A program made the translations under genes and the position numbers. A DNA stretch of 31,327 bases from a virus: positions 1 through 31,327 of the IMG/VR virus record IMGVR_UViG_3300025168_009084; one strand, 5' to 3'. Shown piece after piece: positions 7,831-15,608 of this stretch. Within the stretch, counting starts at the first letter, position 1. Every line of letters begins with the position of its first letter. The notes below the pieces were generated by a model. That model saw nothing but the letters and a program-made list of their open reading frames with translations. It had not been told where the DNA came from and searched no databases.

Positions 7831-8119
7831 GAAACGGCCTCCCCGAATCGTCTTGTCTTAGTAGTTCAGTATCCATTCTTTTTAGCGCGGCTATTTTTGA
7901 ACGCTTCATGCTTTCAGTATCAACCATGTAAAGTTCTTCATCCAACTCATAGGTTTGAATTGTAATGACTGTCGCTGACGGTATGAGAAGATAGTCTCCT
8001 TCACCATCTCTCTTCAATCCAATGTAGTCTGTGAGTAGCGCATCACCAAAGAAGAGTTGTCCTTCTGCGTATTTTATGCTCTTCGTTCCTGTTTCAAAGT
8101 ATTCTATTTTTGCTTTCAT
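7823..8119 (-). CDS. hypothetical protein (98 aa)
   Basis: The ATG at 8119 was chosen because AAGGTGA lies 5 bases upstream; a GTG at 8128 would overlap the preceding miniprotein further. The first 70 residues alternate hydrophobic and polar residues in short strands (KIEYFETG, EGQLFFGDAL, DYLLIPSATVITIQTYELD), suggesting a small beta-barrel; the last 30 are a charged helix (SMKRSKIAALKRMDTEL). No family is recognised. It sits in the PolB-to-nuclease interval, co-translated with its neighbours. Confidence 0.7.
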   Translation of the reverse strand: MKAKIEYFETGTKSIKYAEGQLFFGDALLTDYIGLKRDGEGDYLLIPSATVITIQTYELDEELYMVDTESMKRSKIAALKRMDTELLRQDDSGRPFHG

Positions 8120-8120
8120 T

Positions 8121-8228
8121 TTAATCACCTTGTAATGTCCTTGTTATTCTTCCATTCTTTTTGCATCTGCATCGAGGCACACGGTCTTTTCTAATGATTG
8201 AACCACACCTCTCGCATCGCTTATTCAT
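8121..8228 (-). CDS. basic zinc-ribbon miniprotein (35 aa)
   Basis: The ATG at 8228 overlaps the stop of the coiled-coil protein (ATGA); the TAA at 8121 is 1 base before the next ATG. The product has KRCERCGS (C5, C8) and PRCRCKKNGR (C20, C22), two cysteine pairs as in a minimal zinc ribbon or knuckle, in a strongly basic chain, so nucleic-acid binding is plausible. No family is recognised. Like its neighbours it is tightly coupled to the PolB transcript. Confidence 0.65.
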   Translation of the reverse strand: MNKRCERCGSIIRKDRVPRCRCKKNGRITRTLQGD

Positions 8229-8467
8229 TGCATACCCACCCTTGTCGGAGCGTCAATCTTGTTCGCTATGTAAATCGTAGGGAATTGCTTTACAAGTTCT
8301 TCTTGTAGTTCGCATACCGCGCGAGCCATTTTATGATTGCTCGTTATGTCGCCATTCATGTCTTCAAGTTCATCGTTCATCGCATCAATTTCATCGTTCA
8401 GTGTTTGAACAAGTTTTTCAAGTTCAGTTATTCGGGCTTCTAATTCTTTCGTTTTTTCGTTTGTCAT
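8225..8467 (-). CDS. coiled-coil protein (80 aa)
   Basis: Residues 3-40 form a nearly continuous heptad pattern (TKELEARITELEKLVQTL, NDEIDAMNDELEDMNG), predicting a dimeric coiled coil; the C-terminal 40 residues look globular (CELQEELVKQFPTIYIA). It starts 4 bases after the PolB stop with GGTGA upstream. Its position directly behind the polymerase suggests an oligomerising accessory factor, but no family is recognised. Confidence 0.75.
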   Translation of the reverse strand: MTNEKTKELEARITELEKLVQTLNDEIDAMNDELEDMNGDITSNHKMARAVCELQEELVKQFPTIYIANKIDAPTRVGMQ

Positions 8468-8471
8468 GGTA

Positions 8472-10835
8472 TCACCAATAAGTTGCGGGTCGGGGGGTTC
8501 CTATTGCGGCTTCAATGTCCCAACCCAAGACATCAAAGATTCCGCTGATTTTCTTTTCAATTGATTTGTTAAGAATGGTTTTTGTATCCAGTTCAAAGTT
8601 TTCAAGTTCAGCAGGTTCACGATACGCGACCACTTTGGTCGGTGGCAAACCACTTGGAACTGCTGAAACATAAGTCCATTGAACGGAGTCACCTGCAACG
8701 AATGGGTCATCTGTTGATATGTATTCGTTGTAGTAATGCGCGGCTTTTGAAGCACCGGATAAGACTTTGTAGTCCTTCGGATGCGCGCTTATTCTTGTTG
8801 ATTGTGTCACGCTCTTCAATGTCATCTCACCTTTTCGGACAGGTAAGGCGACATCAAGAACAACACTTCTTACATCGGATTCGGATGCACCATCGCATAC
8901 GAGGCCAAGCACTGTGCCTTCAATCTCCTTACTGATAGGTGCAAGACTGCTACCCTTCATGAAGTTAGCAGTCTTCATTTTACCAGCGTCTTCGGGAGGA
9001 TAGGACACCTTACCGGCGTAGCGATTCTTACCAGCCAATAACCAATAAGGCATGTATGCTTCAACCTCCGCAACAAGTTTAGTATTACCAGTTGTTTCTT
9101 GAACTACATTAGTAATACGCGCGGCCAGTGATTCTGCTTTGTCAAGTGGCACTTGAATAAAAGCGGAGTCAGTAAACCCATAGAGAACATTGTGTCCAAG
9201 ACGAGTAGCAACTGTATCAAGCAGTGCAATACATCGTCGTCCTTCGGAAAGAATTGTTTCAGCGATGTCGAGGTCAGCCCAGCCGAACCCAACACTCGCT
9301 GTCGCACCGTAAAGAGATGCCATCACACGCTTGACTGCGGCTTGAGTTGTGTTCCAAGCATCACGCTGTTGTATAGAATCTGCTTCGCGCATTCGCTTTT
9401 TACACAACGCTCGATAATCAAAGAGGTCATCAACCACTTGAGGGAGGATGCCTTTGTTTAGTTGGTCCCAGTAAGTTCCGTTCTCCATCTCGATAATTCC
9501 TTCACCCGGCCCATCTCGCTTCGTCGTATAGCATAGATTGAACCCTGTCATGAGTGATGGATACAGACCCTTGTAGTCAATAACGCACACATCTTCATAC
9601 AAACCGTTCTCTTTGAGAATAAACTCCGCGCCTTGTATATCGGGCTTCTGCACATTGATACGAGTAGGTGCAATCAAGTCAGTCTTACGACCAAGAAGAC
9701 CGCGCATGAAGTTTGATACATTCGTTGCTGATTGAATTGATACACCACAAAGGCGAACCATCTCAACAAAGAAGTCAGTCACATTGCGCGCTTCATCAAT
9801 ACCACGAAGCAGAACTGTGTCAAGTAAACAGTAGTCAACGAACTCGGTCCAATACTCATACCAGCCATTGTGGACATCCATGCCCTCAATCTCTTCGGTT
9901 AGTTTAGAACCAAGTCCAAGTGTTTCAGCAATAGTATTCAACTTGCGGTTAGGTAGTTGACCACCACCACTGTCCTTCCATACGCGCTCAAACCCTGTGC
10001 CACTTGTAGCAGGGGCGGCAGTATCAAACTGCCAACGACCTGCAATCGGTTGGTCATCAAATCGGTATCTGTCACCCTTCTTTGGGTATCGAATAACACC
10101 AAGAGGACTTAACTTAGACGCACCACCATGACCGTGAATCTTGTCGAGGCGTTCAATCATGTGGGGTATATCAAAGAATGTTCCCGCGTGAGCAATCATC
10201 ATGTCGGGGTTTCGCTCTTGTAGAAACGCAATGAAATGATGATAGAGGGCTTCTTCCGAATTGAAAATCTCAATATCAAAGGTGGTATCACGAACTGTTC
10301 TATCCAAGACACGATACGCGCCTGTTGGATTATCAAGTTTGTCAAGGTAAGGACAATTGGTTTGTTCATCAGCCCATGCAAAAACAATTGGTTTGTCAAG
10401 GTCGGAGTCAATGACAGCGATGACAGTAGTGAACTTGTCGTCACCTGTATTACATTCAATGTCATACCACCATTTGCGCGGCTTCCAATTAGGCATATTG
10501 GTTACATTCTCAACGAGGTATTGGTCAATGAATCTCATGTCACCTTCGTATGTCTTACTGAACATGTTTTTCATCTGCACGATTTCATAGGGATTATCCG
10601 TTTCAATGCGCCACAGCGTAGCACCATCAAGCCCTTCGTATGTTTTATCCTTGCGCACTTTAGAAGCAGGGAATGAACGCTTGAGATTCTTAAGTCGGAA
10701 CTCCGGTGTTGATACCGGAATATACATGTGAGGTTTGTAGTCATTCACCGTATCTTCACATAACTCACCATCAACTCGATAGCGTGTATAGATAGTAGGC
10801 GGCTCATCATCGTGGTAAATCGCATCAACAATCAT
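8472..10835 (-). CDS. polB: family B DNA polymerase with 3'-5' exonuclease domain
   Basis: Replicative DNA polymerase, 787 residues, a normal length for an archaeal or viral PolB. The exonuclease domain has Exo I WWYDIECN (D125, E127), Exo II AHAGTFFDIPHM (D222) and Exo III YCLLD (Y335, D339), so proofreading residues are intact. The polymerase domain has motif A VIDYKGLYPSLM (D420), motif B KRVMASLYG (K502, Y509, G510) and motif C LYGFTDSAF (D556). Two positions are unusual: motif B has Ala where most families have Asn, and motif C has FTDS instead of DTDS, losing the first of two Asp but keeping the second, more critical one. The start overlaps a zinc miniprotein by ATGA; the clamp gene is just upstream. 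The residues are read directly; the effect on activity is inferred. Confidence 0.97.
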   Translation of the reverse strand: MIVDAIYHDDEPPTIYTRYRVDGELCEDTVNDYKPHMYIPVSTPEFRLKNLKRSFPASKVRKDKTYEGLDGATLWRIETDNPYEIVQMKNMFSKTYEGDMRFIDQYLVENVTNMPNWKPRKWWYDIECNTGDDKFTTVIAVIDSDLDKPIVFAWADEQTNCPYLDKLDNPTGAYRVLDRTVRDTTFDIEIFNSEEALYHHFIAFLQERNPDMMIAHAGTFFDIPHMIERLDKIHGHGGASKLSPLGVIRYPKKGDRYRFDDQPIAGRWQFDTAAPATSGTGFERVWKDSGGGQLPNRKLNTIAETLGLGSKLTEEIEGMDVHNGWYEYWTEFVDYCLLDTVLLRGIDEARNVTDFFVEMVRLCGVSIQSATNVSNFMRGLLGRKTDLIAPTRINVQKPDIQGAEFILKENGLYEDVCVIDYKGLYPSLMTGFNLCYTTKRDGPGEGIIEMENGTYWDQLNKGILPQVVDDLFDYRALCKKRMREADSIQQRDAWNTTQAAVKRVMASLYGATASVGFGWADLDIAETILSEGRRCIALLDTVATRLGHNVLYGFTDSAFIQVPLDKAESLAARITNVVQETTGNTKLVAEVEAYMPYWLLAGKNRYAGKVSYPPEDAGKMKTANFMKGSSLAPISKEIEGTVLGLVCDGASESDVRSVVLDVALPVRKGEMTLKSVTQSTRISAHPKDYKVLSGASKAAHYYNEYISTDDPFVAGDSVQWTYVSAVPSGLPPTKVVAYREPAELENFELDTKTILNKSIEKKISGIFDVLGWDIEAAIGTPRPATYW

Positions 10836-10948
10836 TGACCCACCTCACTCAAAAGAAAAGACATGCCTCTCTCTATACAAAAGATACATTCAAAGGAGTA
10901 TGCAACTCCGATAGTATCACAATGCCAAGCACCGCAAATGCACCTCAT
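10832..10948 (-). CDS. zinc-binding miniprotein between clamp and polymerase (38 aa)
   Basis: This small frame exactly fills the gap between the clamp and PolB. Its ATG (10948) overlaps the clamp stop and its TGA (10832-10834) overlaps the PolB ATG, both as ATGA, and GAGGTGGG near its end provides the PolB ribosome-binding site. The product begins MRCICGAWHC and continues FECIFCIERG: C3, C5, C10 and C21, C24, with H9, could form one zinc site. The double coupling makes a real gene likely. No family is recognised. Confidence 0.65.
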   Translation of the reverse strand: MRCICGAWHCDTIGVAYSFECIFCIERGMSFLLSEVGQ

Positions 10949-11700
10949 TGGTCAGCACCTTCTTGATGTTTGAGGACAAGTAGTGCGGCTACCTCCGAGT
11001 GTCTTAGGATTAGCGCGCTCTTCATTCCCATATGAAACATGATTGTTCCGCTTGGCATGATGTTAACTAACTTAGGAAAATGTGAACCAAAGACGGTTTC
11101 ACATGAACCTGCGAAAGTGGTATCAATCTCAATTTGTCGAGTCATCCTTGCGCCTCGTTGAGTCCCAGCGGTTATTGTCATCTCTTGGTCTTCGATAGAT
11201 ACACGAACCGGAGCATCCTTACCAACAACCTTAGTCATTGATGAGATACCACGAAGTTCTTCCATCGTCATATTACCATGAGTCTGTATTTCAGCGCGAC
11301 CAAGAGACACCCACCCCTTTTGTTCGGACATAGCAAGTGCCAATACCGCGCGGTCCACAGTTGCGTAAGAGATAATGTGGTCATGTGTCGGTGTGCTGAA
11401 CTCGTCATTACCGTTAGTCAGTGTCAAGGTGTTACCTACATGTTGCATAACTGTGTTATCTTCTTTACATGTTTTGAGAAACGCGCCGACCTTGTGAACA
11501 TCGGGAATATATACAGTTCCGGGTTTGTAATCCTCCATATGGATACCGATACTTTTTTTGAAGTAATGTGTGGTAGTATCAACCTTACCTGTCAGTTTCA
11601 TGTTAGCAATGTCACAGCGAAGGTCATTAACACCTTCACCGAAGCCTGTCATGAAAGCCCAAAGAGAATCATTATTGAATGTCGCTTTAGCAAAACTCAT
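10945..11700 (-). CDS. pcn: PCNA-like sliding clamp
   Basis: Processivity clamp for PolB and probably other DNA enzymes of this block. The 251 residues match PCNA length (about 245-260). The two-fold PCNA pattern is visible: an N-terminal half ending near 118 (YATVDRAVLAL), and a second half with SIEDQEMTITAG, TFAGSCETVFGSHFPKL (the typical subunit-interface helix region) and the terminal strands SGTIMFHMGMKSALILR. Sequence divergence from cellular PCNA is high and the usual YLLAPR-type C-terminus is replaced. The position between PolB and the RecA-like/clamp-loader genes supports the call. The start is fixed by ATGA overlap with the upstream small gene. Confidence 0.75.
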   Translation of the reverse strand: MSFAKATFNNDSLWAFMTGFGEGVNDLRCDIANMKLTGKVDTTTHYFKKSIGIHMEDYKPGTVYIPDVHKVGAFLKTCKEDNTVMQHVGNTLTLTNGNDEFSTPTHDHIISYATVDRAVLALAMSEQKGWVSLGRAEIQTHGNMTMEELRGISSMTKVVGKDAPVRVSIEDQEMTITAGTQRGARMTRQIEIDTTFAGSCETVFGSHFPKLVNIMPSGTIMFHMGMKSALILRHSEVAALLVLKHQEGADQ

Positions 11701-11849
11701 TCAATCACTTCTCCTGTTTTAGCAAGGTGAATACACGCGCATTCTTTACAGATAGGCACTATGTCATTTGACCCAACGGGTTCATAACTTCCTTTAGCAC
11801 CGCATAGTCTTGGTTTTGTTTTTCCTCGTATGTGTATTATTTTATTCAT
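11697..11849 (-). CDS. zinc-binding miniprotein upstream of the clamp (50 aa)
   Basis: The ATG at 11849 overlaps the end of the DnaJ-type zinc gene by 8 bases (ATGAATAA), and the TGA at 11697 overlaps the clamp ATG. The product has RLCGAKG (C16) and VPICKECACIHL (C34, C37, C39, H41), enough ligands for one zinc. It ends AKTGEVIE. The basic N-terminus (HIRGKTKPR) suggests nucleic-acid contact. No family is recognised; the double overlap supports a real gene. Confidence 0.65.
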   Translation of the reverse strand: MNKIIHIRGKTKPRLCGAKGSYEPVGSNDIVPICKECACIHLAKTGEVIE

Positions 11850-12204
11850 TTGTAATCATCTCCTTAACAAGCCGTAGGCAAACGCAGTCGTGAAACTTGA
11901 TGTATTCTTCCTTCGTGTCGGGATGAATCAATCGTTCTTGAACCGCGCCTGTTCCTTTGCATTGAGGGCATGTGGTGTCTGCTTTCGCCACCCATCGCTG
12001 AAAGATACAATGACAAGGCTCGTTGATGAACTCAACATCAACAGCCTCACCTTCGTAGTTTCTCACTGGTGATTCTGTGCAAACAAATCCACTACCTCCA
12101 CAGTCTTGACAAGCGGGGTCGGCCTCCCATTCGGGTTCGTCTTCCGCGCTACGCTGAACTGCATTGTTGTGTGCCGGTGTGCCTGTTCTTTTCCACTCAT
12201 TCAT
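11842..12204 (-). CDS. DnaJ-type zinc-finger protein (120 aa)
   Basis: From the ATG at 12204 (overlapping the RecA-like gene stop by ATGA; longer frames run inside that gene) the product has two zinc modules of the DnaJ central-domain kind: CQDCGGSG (C32, C35) with CHC (C64, C66), and CPQCKGTG (C79, C82) with CVC (C107, C109). There is no J-domain HPD motif, so it is not a DnaJ co-chaperone by itself. Such free-standing CxxCxGxG proteins occur in phages and archaea. It lies between recombinase and clamp genes. A link to the viral thermosome or to DNA binding is possible but unproven. Confidence 0.75.
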   Translation of the reverse strand: MNEWKRTGTPAHNNAVQRSAEDEPEWEADPACQDCGGSGFVCTESPVRNYEGEAVDVEFINEPCHCIFQRWVAKADTTCPQCKGTGAVQERLIHPDTKEEYIKFHDCVCLRLVKEMITNE

Positions 12205-13220
12205 ATTTGACCCTCTCGTAGTTCCGGTAGTCCGAACCATTCGGGGGAGGCGTTTTGCTTCGTGACCATAATAGTTCGTCGCTGGTCGAGTAAGTCAGCG
12301 TTCGTTTTGCATTTGACGAACTCAACCTCGTAGCGTGTTTCTCCCGTAGGTTTGTTATCCTCTCCGCGCACCTTCTTCTTGTGAAAGTAAATGATTTGGT
12401 TGAGGTAATTTGCTGTGTGCTTTTCCCATGCTGGCTTCTTACCAATGACATTGCCACTCTTGTCTTGCAACTCTTTGAAGTGAGTTTCAAAATAGACGCG
12501 CACTCCAAGTGACATTAGCGTTCGGGCAATGGTAGTCAACTGGTGGAATCGAGTTGAACGGATTTGCCAATTGAACCGCATTCCCACTTGTAGGTGAGGT
12601 TCAACCTTAGCACCGATACCATCGGGTGCAGTTCCCAAGTCTTCAATGAACATGCAGTTCTTCGCAACTTCATCCCATAGGTCAATCGCTGTGAACAGCA
12701 CTGAATGTAGGCGTGGTTTGTCACCGGGTTTAGCGGCCCAATCAACAAGAGTCTGTCCAACTTTCATCACGCGTCTGTGTGTTGCTGGGTAGTCAATTGC
12801 TTCACGGATGTCACCATCTTCATCAAATGTTTCAAACATAACATTGGGGTTGAGACAACGGATGTTGTTAGCGAACTCACGGTGATGAGTCACGCGGGTT
12901 GTCTGTCCACCACCATCGAAGTCAAGGCAGAAGATTACATCTCCGCGCTTCTTTTCTTCAAGAGTCATGCTGTCAAGAACAATACCTGTCTTACCAACTC
13001 CTTCCGGGCCGATGAGTCCAGCGAACACCATGTTGTTAGGAACATGATTACCCGCGTTGACAATTTCATCCCAAACGGATTGGGCTATTGGTCTGCTATC
13101 GCTTTTCTTTTCTTCAACCAAAGCGAGCGGAACTGTTTCTCCGGTGCTTGGGTCAAAAGTTGCGGCGGTTAAGGTTAGGCTTTTGTCGGCTTCTGTTTTC
13201 AAATCGTTAAGGTTTGGCAT
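12201..13220 (-). CDS. RecA/RadA-like ATPase (Sak4-like recombinase candidate)
   Basis: A 339-residue P-loop NTPase of the RecA fold. Walker A is GPEGVGKTG (71-79), preceded by the hydrophobic strand MVFAGLI; a second strand DVIFCLDFDGGG follows about 20 residues later, as in RecA/KaiC-type and phage Sak4 (AAA_24) proteins. A Walker B-like strand is LHSVLFTAIDLWDE (around 172-185). The C-terminal part has LGVRVYFETHFKE, a probable third core strand. It lacks the N-terminal HhH domain of cellular RadA, which fits a Sak4-type single-strand annealing/recombination ATPase. It is flanked by the putative ssDNA-binding protein and the DnaJ-type zinc protein. A motor for another process is possible. 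Confidence 0.7.
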   Translation of the reverse strand: MPNLNDLKTEADKSLTLTAATFDPSTGETVPLALVEEKKSDSRPIAQSVWDEIVNAGNHVPNNMVFAGLIGPEGVGKTGIVLDSMTLEEKKRGDVIFCLDFDGGGQTTRVTHHREFANNIRCLNPNVMFETFDEDGDIREAIDYPATHRRVMKVGQTLVDWAAKPGDKPRLHSVLFTAIDLWDEVAKNCMFIEDLGTAPDGIGAKVEPHLQVGMRFNWQIRSTRFHQLTTIARTLMSLGVRVYFETHFKELQDKSGNVIGKKPAWEKHTANYLNQIIYFHKKKVRGEDNKPTGETRYEVEFVKCKTNADLLDQRRTIMVTKQNASPEWFGLPELREGQI

Positions 13221-13225
13221 TCATT

Positions 13226-14548
13226 TCACTCTCCATATTGTGTTGTTGATGTGTCGCCGCCTTCACCAGCAGGGATGACAAGGCGTGGGACTGCGAAGAC
13301 TCCGAAGGTCTTGATGGCGGGTTGTGGCCCATCGTCTGTGACGCGCACACTCAATCGTCCAAAGACAATGACTGTAGATTTAACAGCGAATGGTTTCCAA
13401 CCTTCATCGGTAGCATAGTCGAATGGGTGACCGTCATCACCGAGTAATCCGTGGACATAGCAAGGTAGATTCTGTCGTCGTCCTTCGTTGAAGGTGCGAG
13501 CAAGGTCGAATGATGTGACACTCATCGAGTAGTCGTGGCCTGTTGGGTCCCATTCTGTTTCACGCGCTTCTTTCCTCATGTCACTTACTTTACCACGGAT
13601 GAAAACAAGAGGGCCGACCGGATTGTAACCGGGGACATTTTCTTGTCGTGTTTCAAACACTTCATTGAGAGTTGACAAGTCCTTGATGTAGTTGTTGAGG
13701 TCGGGAATCAACTTGTCCGGCTTGATAGCGTTGCGGACATGTTCTTCAACGAAGTCGTTACCGTATGTCAATGCACCGGGTAGCGCAAAAGTGTTGTATG
13801 TATCAGCCCATTCGGGTTTGACATTAGGTGATTGAGCGCGCACTTTGATTGTGCATTCGCTGAACAATTGAGGGATGAACCACTCGTCGGGGTCACTTGA
13901 AGTAACAGTCAAGCGCAGGTTTCTTTGGTCATCTAAGAAGTTGTCCTTCTCGTTACCGAGGAAGTAGTAGGTTCGTTGGTATCGGTATGGTGTGATTGGC
14001 TCACCGTAGCGTGACCACTCGGAGTTGTTCTGTAAGATTGCGAGTTGAAGACCATTCTCTTCATACAAGAACCACGGCTTTGCGTCTGCTGATTCTTCAG
14101 TAGCAACTGTTCCGTCTTTCTTCTCAAGCATCCAAACACCGTTCTCGGTGTAAGCGCGTGCTACAAGTCCTTGTTGGATTGCACCATCAAGGTCATTGAT
14201 TGCGGCGGCAACGGCAGGGTTGCGCTTGCGTTCTTGTCCATCTCTCATCTTAGGGTCAACACCGACAAAGTATCCAACAAGTTCGCTTGCATTCTGCGCG
14301 CTTCCAGTCATGACTCGTCGCTCAACCACGAAGGTTTCTGCGGCATCAATCATGAAGTCGTCTTCTTCTTTGTCCGGTTTTTCGACACCGAGTTCAGTCT
14401 TGAGGTAGGTGAAAAACTCTCCTGTTGCGTCGTCAAGTGTCTTGTTGTGCTTTTCAGCCCACCACTTGAGGCGTTCCTCGACTTCGGGGTTCCACCCTTT
14501 GTCTGTTTGTTCATTGTTTTCGGCTTCGTTTTGGTTAAGGTTTGGCAT
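13226..14548 (-). CDS. putative OB-fold ssDNA-binding protein (RPA-like)
   Basis: The start is the ATG at 14548 with GGAGGA upstream; an open extension to 14632 lies inside the clamp-loader gene. The 440-residue product has a charged N-terminus (Asn/Glu-rich), a helical region around 40-115, and then long beta-rich stretches with OB-fold-like alternation: QRTYYFLGNEKD, NLRLTVTSSDPDEWFIPQLF, GPLVFIRGKVSDMR, STVIVFGRLSVRVTDDG. Its place between clamp loader and RecA-like ATPase, where no other ssDNA-binding protein is found, suggests an RPA analogue. No diagnostic motif is visible, so the role is inferred from context and fold impression. The first 15 bases are identical to those of the next gene (both encode MPNLN). 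Confidence 0.45.
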   Translation of the reverse strand: MPNLNQNEAENNEQTDKGWNPEVEERLKWWAEKHNKTLDDATGEFFTYLKTELGVEKPDKEEDDFMIDAAETFVVERRVMTGSAQNASELVGYFVGVDPKMRDGQERKRNPAVAAAINDLDGAIQQGLVARAYTENGVWMLEKKDGTVATEESADAKPWFLYEENGLQLAILQNNSEWSRYGEPITPYRYQRTYYFLGNEKDNFLDDQRNLRLTVTSSDPDEWFIPQLFSECTIKVRAQSPNVKPEWADTYNTFALPGALTYGNDFVEEHVRNAIKPDKLIPDLNNYIKDLSTLNEVFETRQENVPGYNPVGPLVFIRGKVSDMRKEARETEWDPTGHDYSMSVTSFDLARTFNEGRRQNLPCYVHGLLGDDGHPFDYATDEGWKPFAVKSTVIVFGRLSVRVTDDGPQPAIKTFGVFAVPRLVIPAGEGGDTSTTQYGE

Positions 14549-14550
14549 GT

Positions 14551-15435
14551 TTAGTCCTCCATTTTTTGTGTGTCTTCGGTGCATAGCGTCCCGATAAAGT
14601 AGTCGATAAACGACTCCGTTCCGAGAGGCCATTGGTGCATTCGTAATACGAAATTACCCCATACAGCGAAGAAGGCATATAAACTTTGTGAAGTCATTCC
14701 TATGGACTTCACATGTTCGTGTATTTTGCGCATCACCATGTGTAATGATACGCCTTCCCGAACCATCGTGAGCATAGTTCGGTGAGTTAACTCCCAATCA
14801 CCAGCGGCGATGTCGAGGGCGAGTGAGTCAAAGTTGGTTTGTGAATCGGATAATTTGCGACCACTCATAATGTGATTACCGATAGCGCGAAGGTCGCCAC
14901 CGAAGTGTGAATGCAGTGCGTCGGGGCTATCCTCCGAAGACAGTCCTTGCGTCGAAAGCAAGAGTTCTGCATACGCGCGCACTTGGTTTTGATTGTAAGG
15001 CTTGAATCTAAACTGCACACAGCGTGATTTGATAGCAGGGATTACACCACTCTCATCGTTGCATGTAAGAATCCACCAGCATTGGCTCTTCTCCATCATG
15101 CGCTTCAATGCTTCTTGTGCAGGTTTAGTCATCCCTTCAAACTCATCAAGAAGGATAAGTCGTCTTGACCAAAGCGAACTACTCAATGCAATCTCCTTGA
15201 TTTTGTTTCGCACTGCGTCGATACCTCGGTCATCGGATGCATTCATCTCGATGAGGTCAAGGTTCAATTCGTTCGCAATGAGATAAGCGGCTGTCGTTTT
15301 ACCGAGGCCGGGGTTGCCACTGAAAAGCAGACATTGGGGGCTATCACTTTCCCATTCGTCAAGATAGAAGAGCGGGTTGTTGGGGTCATTGTGGCCGATG
15401 AACTCGGCAATGGTTCGGGGTTTGTGTTCGGGCAT
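14551..15435 (-). CDS. rfcS: replication factor C small-subunit clamp loader ATPase
   Basis: AAA+ ATPase that loads the PCNA-like clamp. The 294 residues contain Walker A SGNPGLGKTT (39-48), the RFC-specific box EMNASDDRGIDAVR (63-76), Walker B LILLDEFEGM (93-102), sensor 1 LTCND (123-127), and the SRC arginine-finger motif IKSRCVQFRF (135-144), then a lid and helical collar. Cellular RFC small subunits are usually about 320 residues, so the collar is slightly short. No large subunit is seen in the window; a homopentamer or a mix with host RFC is possible. It is the first gene after the 173-base AT-rich gap, which has a TATA-like box 40 bases before this ATG, so it probably heads a transcription unit. 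Confidence 0.95.
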   Translation of the reverse strand: MPEHKPRTIAEFIGHNDPNNPLFYLDEWESDSPQCLLFSGNPGLGKTTAAYLIANELNLDLIEMNASDDRGIDAVRNKIKEIALSSSLWSRRLILLDEFEGMTKPAQEALKRMMEKSQCWWILTCNDESGVIPAIKSRCVQFRFKPYNQNQVRAYAELLLSTQGLSSEDSPDALHSHFGGDLRAIGNHIMSGRKLSDSQTNFDSLALDIAAGDWELTHRTMLTMVREGVSLHMVMRKIHEHVKSIGMTSQSLYAFFAVWGNFVLRMHQWPLGTESFIDYFIGTLCTEDTQKMED

Positions 15436-15608
15436 GTTTTTTCCTCAATCCCCCGGTAGGGTTTAGCGACTCTCTTATAAGGGGTCAACGACGCACGCCG
15501 TTTTTCCCATAGGTTTTCTCGATATTATCATATTATTATTATAAGAATAATAGACTTTATCTTTATCATAATAAAATGATATTATTGATAATCCAAAATG
15601 AATTAGCG
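15436..15608 (-). promoter_or_regulatory. AT-rich intergenic region with TATA-like promoter and inverted repeats
   Basis: This 173-base gap holds no gene of plausible length on either strand. On the minus strand TTATAA (15475-15480) sits about 40 bases before the clamp-loader ATG, the right spacing for an archaeal TATA box with a start near 15450 and a short leader carrying GGGGGATTGAGG. The distal part (15520-15590) is almost pure A/T with repeated TATTATT/AATAATA units, including an inverted pair at 15531-15537 and 15546-15552, and GATATTATCA near TGATATTATTGATAATC. The AT-richness is far above the surrounding genes. It may also serve as a replication origin or a regulator binding site. Confidence 0.6.

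Noticed and set aside
14549-14632. Longer N-terminus for the putative ssDNA-binding protein
   Set aside because: The added residues lie within the clamp-loader gene, and GGAGGA is placed for the ATG at 14548.
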